Origin: Isoetes taiwanensis
Lineage: Eukaryota; Streptophyta; Lycopodiopsida; Isoetales; Isoetaceae
Direction of reading: 5' to 3'
Assembly: GCA_021234155.1 (NCBI GenBank)
Contig: JAJEKV010000070.1
Location: 6,365,334 to 6,429,333 of the forward strand
Length of the DNA stretch: 64,000 nucleotides
Numbering within the stretch: position 1 is the stretch's first letter; every line of letters begins with the position of its first letter. Under the pieces are notes generated by a model, which worked only from the letters and a program-made list of their open reading frames with translations, searched no databases and was not told the DNA's origin. Of the stretch, positions 55,867 to 63,107 are shown piece after piece. The translations under genes and the position numbers were made by a program.

Positions 55867-56033
55867 CCGCCCCCAAAACAAAAACCTTCTAGAATCCGCA
55901 AGCTGTGGCTTGTACTTCTGAGGCCCCTCTCCTCTGTCGATTTGGCCTGACCTTGGCGCTGCCTCTTGACATGGGAGGGGGTGTTGATGAGGCCGGGTCC
56001 CTAAAATCCCTAAGTTGCTTCTGCCCCAATCTC
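55867..56033 (+). repeat. Third, shortened copy of the 0.3-kb monomer segment
   Basis: Starts at CCGCCCCCAAAAC, about 300 bp after the second copy. It carries TTCTAGAATCCGCAAG, a CTTGACATGG word and GTCCCTAAAATCCC. Satellite similarity stops at about 56,033, after CTGCCCCAAT, where AT-rich unrelated sequence begins. It is more degraded than the two copies to its left. Confidence 0.8.
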
Positions 56034-56364
56034 ATTACAAGTTAATTATGCCATCCATGTCACCAGCTTTAGGAGCAACCGCTGAACAAGGGCATTCTCT
56101 ATCCATATGCCTTGATATCATCAAAACACAACCAGCATCACAAGCAACCAAATCTTAACCCCCAAACCCAAGACTAGTCTTTTTGCTTCTTCTCAGAATC
56201 ATTTATCTTCATTCTAGTAGCGATGCTTTTCTCAGAATCATTTATCTTCATTCTAATAGTTATGATGCTTATATTCTTAATGCAATCTTAGACCAAGTAT
56301 AACGCCCAAATGCAGCCAAGGTCAACTCAAGTACAATCTATCCCACAAACCCATTCCTTGACCT
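56034..56364. other. AT-rich non-satellite block inside the array edge
   Basis: About 330 bp with no similarity to the satellite, bounded by two incomplete family A fragments. No open frame of note, no terminal inverted repeat and no clear target-site duplication is visible. The missing satellite portion between the two fragments is about 700 bp. The block therefore replaced or joined sequence and did not simply insert into an intact monomer. It contains one 39-bp tandem duplication, listed separately. Confidence 0.6.
56190..56270 (+). repeat. Two-copy 39-bp tandem duplication
   Basis: TTCTCAGAATCATTTATC followed by TTCATTCTA starts at 56,190 and again at 56,229. The second copy differs by AATAG for GTAG and by an extra TTAT near its end. 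A local slippage-type duplication in AT-rich sequence. Confidence 0.9.
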
Positions 56365-56930
56365 AGCTAACCCTTTAATCTAGACCTCTTCCAAAATTTA
56401 AAGTTGGGTCGTGTGCTAGAGAGATGGATTAGGAATCCAAATTGCAAAAATCGAATTTATTTTCTTACAATGCATTAATTAAGTAATTTATGAATGTCTT
56501 GCCACCGCAGTGCTTCCGACTTCTACTTGCTACATCGAGGAGTGATGCCTAACTCGGCCCGCTGCCTCTTGTTCGTATTCTCTACCGGCAGCTCTCGCTA
56601 GGTCCTGCGCAAATGTAATCAAGTCTCGCCCCAAAACGCTAAACCCTTCTAGAACCCTCGGGCAACCTGGCTGTGGTTTACGCTTCGAGGCTCTCCTGTC
56701 GATTCGGCCGACCTTGCGCCGTGACTTGACGCGGAGTGGGGGTAGTGTTGACGCCGTGAGAGGAGACCCTAAATCCCCCTAAGTCGCTGCCCCTGAATTT
56801 CCTCTCTCCCAAGGCCCCCGGGGACTCCGACGGCCATCTCGCCCGGAACCACGCATTCGCCTCTCAAGAATGGACTCGTGGACGCCGACATTGCCCCGGG
56901 GACCAATTTCCCCGCCGTAAGACCACCTAC
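56365..56930 (+). repeat. Orphan family A fragment beyond the array edge
   Basis: Same orientation as the main array. It starts at GCTAACCCTTTAATCTAGACC and includes GAGATGGATTAGGAATCC, the AT-rich block and the anchor ATGAATGTCTTGCCACC at 56,490. It continues through CGCCCCAAAACG, CTTGACGCGGAGTGG and ACATTGCCCCGGGGACCAA. It ends at GTAAGACCACC near 56,927, the same unit position where the two truncated copies at 55,563 and 55,862 end. A further trace (CCAAGAA near 56,942) may belong to it. Confidence 0.9.
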
Positions 56931-57044
56931 GCTCACCCAACCAAGAATGAGTTTTTGAACGCCGCCATGACGACATTTTGTTATAGCGACGCTGCTTAAA
57001 CTATTTTTATTTTTGTCAGGTACATGTTTGATATCGTTGCTGCC

Positions 57045-57104
57045 GAGCCTAGACAATGCTTTCTGAGCCTAAGAGGCTTGTTTGAACCTAGGTGGCATGT
57101 TCAA
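57045..57104 (+). repeat. Degenerate GAGCCTA minisatellite, cluster 1 (about 20 bp x 3)
   Basis: Three units start at 57,045 (GAGCCTAGACAATGC), 57,065 (GAGCCTAAGAGGCTTG) and 57,084 (GAACCTAGGTGGCATG). Spacing is 19-20 bp. Confidence 0.75.
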
Positions 57105-57505
57105 TCTCTATAAATGCAACGCCTTACATGTCACCTAGGCTCCTCATGCTTCACTTAAGTGTATTTGGACTTGTCTTCTACCCTACAAAGGCCTCATCAT
57201 TATTACATTGCTTGAAAGTAGAGCAAAGGATTCACAAATATAAAAGCTAGTGGATAGCATCAAATTAAGCAATGATCGTGTTAACTTGGTGGTGGTAATC
57301 GGGTTTAAGGTTAGAGAAAATCGGCAATTCAAGATACCATTGAAGACTCTTTGACGAAGTTGAAATCCAAATCCTTACCAAAGATTTGAGCAAGCTTGTG
57401 CAAATCGCTTGTTGGCCTCCTTATGTCATTGTGGCAACATGTCATTGTACGCCATGTGTTGTATTTTTTTCTACTTTTATGTGGTATATATTTGATCTTC
57501 TATTG

Positions 57506-57585
57506 GAGCCTAGGTGGGTATGTTCTAGTCTAGGAGGTAATGTTTGAGCCTATGTGGCTTCTTTGAGCCTATGTTCCACCTGCTC
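57506..57585 (+). repeat. Degenerate GAGCCTA minisatellite, cluster 2 (about 20 bp x 4)
   Basis: The same motif family as the cluster 400 bp upstream: GAGCCTAGGTGGG at 57,506, GTCTAGGAGG near 57,528, GAGCCTATGTGGC at 57,546 and GAGCCTATGTTCC at 57,565. The two clusters probably come from one expansion split by later sequence, or from duplication. Confidence 0.72.
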
Positions 57586-57613
57586 TTATTCTTCCTCGGG
57601 ATATATGTATACC

Positions 57614-57648
57614 AAAAAGGGGGGGGAGGGGGAGGGGAGAAAAAAGAA
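57614..57648 (+). repeat. Polypurine tract with long G runs
   Basis: Thirty-five consecutive purines: five A, then G runs of eight, five and four separated by single A, then an A-rich end. Two quartet-forming runs can come from the G8 stretch, so a G-quadruplex or triplex is possible. No neighbouring gene gives it an obvious role. Confidence 0.85.
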
Positions 57649-59998
57649 TTGAATTAACGGGTTTTATTGCGCCACCACATCAATAGACATAGCCTATGAG
57701 AAGGATTGCACCGAGGATGTGCATAATATTTGGACATATAAAATTTAATGATCGCCTCTAGGGTGCTAACTAGAGTCGCCATTGTTAGGCATTGCCACAT
57801 TTGTATTAAAATGCCCCAAGTACATCCGTATTTCGTGGAATTGCTCTCGTGTAAGATGTCGCATGAGAGCTCAGTGGTCCAACCTCTTGATGCTCGCTTT
57901 TCCTGGGTGAGTTTGAATGCTCTTTGATCTCGTAGGGTTTTCGACGTTATTGACTCTCTAGCACAACACCTTTTGAATATTACGCCACCTCTAAAGAGAT
58001 AGTTTGTATGATAAAACCACCATGTTGGGTCTTGGTTTATCGTAAAGAAAAAATCTGGTCAACTAGCCGGACGCGGAGGATTGATATTGATGGTCTAAAT
58101 TTTGAAGTGGATATGTGTATGTGTGTACCGCTCACGCTTGTTCCGAAGGACAAGCGCCTCACCAATACTGTGGTACATCCGTTGTGAGTTTACAAACAAA
58201 AGCCACTTTTGTTCTATCATACTTCATCATCAGAAATCGCCCCTTAATTGAAGGTCAAACTAATCGACATCTAATATGAAGGTCTTAAAATTGCCACCAA
58301 CATCCACCTCCATTATCTTATATTATAAATGTTGAGTACCGTGAAGTATGTGAGGTGTAATCGAGCCCTAAATCCCACTTCCATCTAAATTATTTTGCCT
58401 AAAACGTCCATGATAGATGTTTTTGCTATGTTCTTTAGGGTTTCTTTAGCTCACTTTCGCTTGTTGCTAAGCTTCAAGCCTCCAGCTTGGTCCGATTTGG
58501 TCTTGAGGTCGTGGTTTTGTGCGTAGGTGGCTTTGCAAAATTGTCCATTTTGGTAGAAACCTACCGGCGGCAAATAGTAAAGATCTACTGGATAATGAAA
58601 GCCGAATTGTTACAAAAGAAATGGTGATGTCGTAGATTTGCCTCGCCGTAAGACTTCAAGGATCTTAAACTTATCTCGATCCGATAACCGCCTGAGAAAG
58701 GTACACCTATACTAAAAATTTTCCTAAAGATGCCTTAATCTTGGCAGATAATTGCTTGAGGAAGAAGTGTAACCTGGAGCGTACAAATGTAATAGAAGAT
58801 TTTCGTGCCGATTTAGAGCTATCAAGGCCGTGGATTCGAAAGCAAAGGTGCGCCTCAAATGTAAGTACAACCCCGCTTTGATATCGATCCTGTAAAGGCT
58901 TCTCCGCCCTCGGCGCCGTGATCCATCAAGATCTGATTCCTACGGAATCGGCCAGCTCCCATCTTTTGCCACACTCACATTCCAACTGGCTTGAAATTCC
59001 CTCACGAAATGCCCTCTGTTGCAACGCTAACTAGGGTTTCCATTTCCGAAAGCAAATTCTCTTCTTGCAATTGGCCCTCAAGTAAGTAAGCCTTACATAC
59101 ATAGCCAGAGAAATGCTTATGTTTATGCACAAATTCTAGATGGATTTTCACACGCCAGATTTCGTAATATTTTTCAAAGCTATCACAGCAGTATTATCCA
59201 GAGTCATTGTCACAAGCCATCCAGATAATAACACATACTCATGCTTCCAAGATTTAAGATTACTTGCCAAATGAGGAAATGGGAGTAACTTTACATACCT
59301 GCTTTGCACTAGCAAGGGTTTCTATGCAATCTTATGCAGCGCCTTTGACAAAGATAATCTATTTCCCATCAAGAACTCATTAGTCCAATGTAAAGATGTT
59401 GTTTATATTTTGCAGTATAGCTTGCCATGGGATGCCATCAGAAGATTTCTGGGATCATAAGGTGGAAAGGTAGATAAAGATTGAATGCAGACGCAGTGAT
59501 AAAGGGTATGAGAGCACAGTTTTGAAGTGACCTAGAAGATATGCCATGATCCTTGTGGATGGGACTTGAAGGACTTAATCAGAGAACAACCGCAGTTGGA
59601 TTGCCACCACTAGGAAAAAGTATCACCAAAGTTATGATCAGAATCATCATTCTTCTACTTTGAGTGCTTCACCAAAGGAAAGCAAGTTAAAGAAGAATTA
59701 AGCCACTGCGATGATCAAGCAGTATTAATCGCTGTGGATGAATGATCCATTCGTTTCCGAGGCCTATGGCTCGTATAGCTCATGGTTAGGAAAAGGCTAC
59801 TTACCATGCCGCATGAAATCCAGCGTAAGCTCCATCACACTCACCCCGTTTTTGGTCCACCAAGAAAACACGCTTTGGTAGGGTCTACATGTCCTTGCCA
59901 AAAGAATCCTACATGTGGATTTGTGGAGATATGGTTTTATCTCGACAATGGTGTGTACTTTTTTCGCTGGACTAAAACATCCACTCATGCTTTGTAGT
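57649..59998. other. AT-rich spacer, no gene seen
   Basis: About 2.35 kb of decayed-looking intergenic DNA. No open frame is convincing on either strand; the largest is the first part of a 71-codon frame at 59,782. I see no reverse transcriptase, transposase or other domain, no tRNA-primer site, and no long terminal repeat pair. AGGGTTTC words occur at 58,436 and 59,034; they resemble the plant telo-box promoter element but are too short to call. A decayed mobile element cannot be excluded without a database search. Confidence 0.6.
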
Positions 59999-59999
59999 T

Positions 60000-60490
60000 T
60001 CTTCTATTGTGACATGTCGCTTTTATAATACAATTCCATCAGAGGGAAAGAATACTTGAATTTCTACATGCTCCACAATTCCCATCAAGCCACATGCCTT
60101 ATAGATGTAGGAAAGAATATTTGATTTCTACATGTCCCCAAGGTCATTCCCACATGCCTTGCTATAGTAGGACAGTACTTTTATTTGCTAAGGCATTGTA
60201 GGAAAGAATACATGAATTACTTACATGTGTAATACTTCTATTGTCACATGTCTTTTTAAAGGTAGGAAAAGAATGTTTCATCTCTTCTACGTTTTATGCT
60301 TCCATGTCATGTCTTATAGTAGTAGGACAGAGTACTTTATTTGCTAAGGCATTGTAGAAAGAATATATGAATTACTTACATGTGTAACACTTCTATTGTC
60401 ACATGTCTTTATAGAAGTAGGGAAAGAATACTGATTCTCTTACATGTCCTATCCTTCCATATCAATGGTCTTTATAGTGGTAGGACGTAG
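60000..60490 (+). repeat. Minisatellite of 155 bp built from two half-units
   Basis: CTTCTATTGTCACATGTC recurs at 60,235 and 60,390, with a diverged copy (GTGACATGTC) at 60,001. GTAGGAC recurs at 60,167, 60,322 and 60,480. A shorter motif, GTAG(G)AAAGAAT followed by a TTCTACATG or TTACATG word, starts at 60,107, 60,198, 60,262, 60,354 and 60,417. Its spacings alternate 91, 64, 92, 63, so each 155-bp unit consists of two related halves of about 64 and 91 bp. An extra diverged half-unit starts near 60,044. Confidence 0.88.
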
Positions 60491-60589
60491 TATTTGCGCA
60501 TGTGCACGATTTGTCAGACGCGGCACGCATCACGTCCTTACCAGTATTCCCAAAAGATGCTACTTCAACTACTTCAATACTTAGCACCT

Positions 60590-61045
60590 ATTTTGGCATA
60601 ACAAAACCATCAAGAATTTGATTTGTATTCCCTTGAGGGAGTGCAGGACCACGTGCAAATAAATCCCCAAGCATTAATGTCATAGGACTTATTTGAAAAT
60701 CCTAAATAAATGACCCAACATTTTGGATATTGTTAGAGAAAAGACCATTAAACCACTTCTACATTTTTGCATAACAAACCATTAAGAATTGTGAGATGTA
60801 TTTTTTATGGAGGATAGGACCATTGCAACAAATCCCCAAGCATTAAATGGCAAGACCATGTACATCCTAACATTATTTTCCATTGATATCAAGTAGTGGA
60901 AATACCATGTCCGCTCATCTTAATTAGACCATTAAGAATTTGATGTAATTGCTTATGGGGAATAGGACCATTTTTGCAATATCCCAACATTATCTCCCCA
61001 TTTGACATCATTAGTGGAACACCATTAAACCATGCCTACATCTAG
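60590..61045 (+). repeat. Three diverged repeats of about 150-170 bp
   Basis: ACCAT(C/T)AAGAATT starts at 60,606, 60,778 and 60,928. Each is followed by a GTATT or GTAATT word, then by AGGACCA with GCAA and (A)TCCCCAAGCATTA or ATCCCAACATT (near 60,647, 60,825 and 60,965). The order is constant but the spacing is uneven (172 and 150 bp). The unit length is close to the 155-bp minisatellite just upstream, but I could not align the two sets. Confidence 0.75.
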
Positions 61046-61065
61046 TTGGTACTAAGGTTCGCCAT

Positions 61066-61166
61066 AGACAATCCAATAGCTATCCACGCCATCCAATGGT
61101 TTTAATTGTATGTACTTATCTTATCCAATGGTTCTTTCTAAGAATGCAATGGTTCTTTTGAAAACA
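61066..61166 (+). repeat. Short CCAATGGTT-type repeats
   Basis: ATCCAATAGC near 61,069, ATCCAATGGTTTT at 61,091, ATCCAATGGTTC at 61,123 and GCAATGGTTC near 61,145 form a loose array with 22-32 bp spacing. It sits immediately before the first inverted family B unit. Confidence 0.6.
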
Positions 61167-61200
61167 AGAACTTATCAGACTAGACGACGCAGGTACCTAA

Positions 61201-62298
61201 GAACATATCAAACTGCTAGGGCAAGTTCCGCAATGACCGTAGAAACCCAAGTGTTTTGTTGTTCGGGCAAAGACAAAGGCTCCTAATGGGAGATTTGACT
61301 CTCGCCATGTTGTCCAAACAACGGTAAATTACCCTAGGGACCAAGAAGCACGGCTGCAGCAAAACACAAACCTCTACATGGCAAGATTTCAGACCTCCAA
61401 GGCCACCACTACTTAACGGTTGGGTATGAGCTATTTTGGCGCCTCAAGCATGGGTGGTCTTCCACCTAAACTTGGTCTCCCTGCAGGTGGCAATGCTCAT
61501 GTTCTCGAGTCCGCTGGCGTAGCCGACACAGCTCCAGGTGGGAGAGTTGCTCGCTCGCGGGCCAGGATTAGGGCTCCAACCGCTTCCTCGAAGGCTTTAG
61601 GGCTCCGCCTTTTCACGCCACGCCTCCCACTACCTCCCAAGGCGACATTATGCAAGCTCCTGGTCCAATCTCAAGCTAGGGTAGTTGGTAACAAACGTGA
61701 AACCCCGGGCCCTTGCCAGCCAGGCTCACGCCATGGGAGGTCGGGCTTTGGTCCGCTGCACTTGGGACATGGTCGAGCAACAAGGCTTGAAAACACGCAG
61801 GCAAGAGAAAACCGCTGTAATGGGTTTGGATTTAATTCTCCTAGTTTTGCAATTAAAAGTCTAGAGCTGTTTTTAGGCAGTAGCAAAATTGTTTGGGATC
61901 ACTGCTGGCCAATAGATCAAACTCGTTATTTCGCTCATGGCTCTCCATGCATGTTTAGAAATGGTCCACCTAGTTAATAAAGAAGTTTTAATTGATGTTT
62001 TGAGCCCCAAAACGAAACCTCGTGTACTGCTAGGGTTATTGTAGGGTTTACTGCTATGGAGGTCGAAGCCTATTCGGGCCAGACTCAGATATGGTCGAAG
62101 TCATAGCTGGAAACAAGAAGCAATAGAAACTCACTTAAATGTGGGGTTTGGATTTACCGAGGCAAGCTTTTCCTACCGCTGTTCCTCCGAGGGCAATGCC
62201 AATGCCTCCCTTCCCAGCCCGCTTCCTATCCGGACTGAATTCTCCATTCAAGTAACTTGCTTCGAAAGCAGGTTCAAATAAATTCAAGACTACCCCGA
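61201..62298 (-). repeat. Family B satellite unit 1 (long form, inverted relative of family A)
   Basis: Read on the plus strand, this unit matches the reverse complement of family A in the correct order. GAACATATCAAAC pairs with GTTTGACAAGTTC, and GTAGAAACC with GGTTTCTAC. AATTACCCTAGGGA pairs with TCCCTAGGGTAATT, and GAGCTATTTTGGCGCC with the GGCGCCAAAGTAGCTC word. TGCACTTGGGACATGG at 61,757 pairs with the CCAAGTGCA word. Divergence is high and C-to-T rich. The unit carries two copies of a roughly 315-bp segment, starting near CCAAACGTGAAACC (61,692, where a G precedes) and CCCCAAAACGAAACC (62,007). A 185-codon open frame at 61,420-61,977 is a by-product and breaks in the next units. Confidence 0.82.
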
Positions 62299-63107
62299 GA
62301 ACATATCAAACCAAGAAAGTGTCCCGCAAATGGTAATCGTGAAACCCAAGTGTTTTGTCGTCGCAGTACAAAGGTTCTATCGGAGATTTGATCAGCCATG
62401 TCGCTCTTAAACAACGAAATTACCCTAGAGACCAAGTTACGTCACTCATTTTTGCAGCAAAAGAAGCACGAACCTCTACATGGCAAAGATTCTCGGTGAC
62501 CTCCCCCAAGGCCAATCTACTACTTAACGGTTGACATGAGCTACTTTGGCGCTTTCCTCGAGCATGGGTGGCTCCTCTGCCCATCACCTAAACTTGGTCT
62601 CCGTGGTACGTCGGTATGTTTCGAAGTTCGCTATGCAGGCCGACCACGCCTGGGTGGGAGAGCTGTCCGCCCTCGGGTGGCCAAGGACCTTCTAGAGAGG
62701 ACCTGGCCGAATCGCCTCGAAGGTTTTAGGGTCTGCCTCAAGGCCAACGCCTCCCACTACCTCATGACATTGTGCAAGATCCCGGGTCCAATCTGATTCA
62801 GTATGGCCTCCAAAACGTGAAAACCTTGTGCGCTACAGGTTATTGTAGGGTTTACGCTTATGGAGTGTTGAGTTTTATCTCTTGCACTTGAGACATGGTT
62901 GAGAGCCGCAGCTTGAAAACAAGCAGCTGGGCTGTAAAACCTATTTAAATGGGGATTTGGATTTACCGAGGCGTGCTTTCCTACTCCTCCTGAGGGCAAA
63001 TGCCAATGCATGCCTTCCCGAGTCCGGCTTCTATCCTCACTCGCTGAATTCCTCCGGCCCAAGTAACTTGCTTCGAGTATATTCAAAAATTCAAGATCCG
63101 GCCCCGA
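62299..63107 (-). repeat. Family B satellite unit 2 (short form)
   Basis: 809 bp, from GAACATATCAAACC to the next GAAATATGTCAAACC. It gives the clearest link to inverted family A. GAGCTACTTTGGCGC (62,540) and CCTCCAAAACGTGAAAACC (62,807) correspond to GCGCCAAAGTAGCTC and GGTTTACGCTTTGGAGG on the A plus strand. Near its end, CTTCTATCC, GAATTCCTCCGGCCC and CAAGATCCGGCCCCGAG parallel the A reverse-strand CCCTATCC, GGATCCTCCGTTCG and AAGATTCGGTCGG words. It lacks the extra 315-bp segment of units 1 and 3. Confidence 0.82.

Larger units (their letters stand above)
1..56033 (+). repeat. Long-period satellite array, family A (mean monomer 1,086 bp)
   Basis: Head-to-tail tandem array, phased here on the conserved word ATGAATGTCTTGCCA, which follows a conserved AATGCATTAATT stretch. 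Anchor starts: 821, 1895, 3012, 4106, 5164, 6303, 7400, 8473, 9599, 10691, 11783 (ATG mutated), 12852, 13916, 14965, 16027, 17106, 18197, 19313, 20337, 21431, 22516, 23600, 24693, 25797, 26908, 27983, 29058, 30160, 31259, 32314, 33392, 34490, 35560, 36617, 37678, 38776, 39858, 40937, 42034, 43123, 44229, 45279, 46377, 47475, 48567, 49675, 50803, 51874, 52989, 54068, 55132. The fifty intervals run from 1,024 to 1,139 bp. The monomer is GC-rich by eye, with an AT-rich block just before the anchor. No inversion or foreign insertion is seen in 55 kb. Neighbouring copies differ mainly by 1-3 bp indels and by CG/TG/CA exchanges. All open frames inside it change from monomer to monomer, so I call no genes. 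Family identity and chromosomal location (centromeric, subtelomeric or other) are unknown. Confidence 0.97.
56931..57613. other. AT-rich spacer without a recognisable gene
   Basis: Composition changes abruptly from GC-rich satellite to AT-rich sequence. There is no open frame worth calling. Apart from the two short GAGCCTA minisatellites listed separately, I see no domain, transposon end or RNA gene. A TATAAA word at 57,110 lies beside no coding sequence. Confidence 0.6.

Noticed and set aside
57104-57125. TATA-box promoter (CTATAAATG word)
   Set aside because: A single AT-rich word with no downstream gene. Expected by chance in this composition.
59028-59045. Telo-box (AGGGTTTC) promoter element
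   Set aside because: A short word with no associated gene. Used only as weak support for a plant origin.
59782-59997. 71-codon plus-strand open frame in the AT-rich spacer
   Set aside because: Short, with no recognised domain, and overlapped on the other strand by another frame of similar size. Expected by chance.
56931-61200. LTR retrotransposon or DNA transposon in the spacer
   Set aside because: No terminal repeat pair, primer-binding site, target-site duplication or protein remnant could be identified by eye.
61420-61977. 185-codon plus-strand open frame in the right-hand repeats
   Set aside because: The frame is not preserved in units 2 and 3, and similarity to family A is DNA-level. 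There is no signal peptide, domain or convincing start context.
61331-62440. Apparent plus-strand match of the ATTACCCTAGGGACCAAG words in family B to the ATTGCCC(C/T)(G/A)GGGACCAAG word of family A
   Set aside because: Only one short block matches in this orientation, and the following sequence diverges at once. The minus-strand alignment explains the same words (TCCCTAGGGTAATT) and the whole unit around them.
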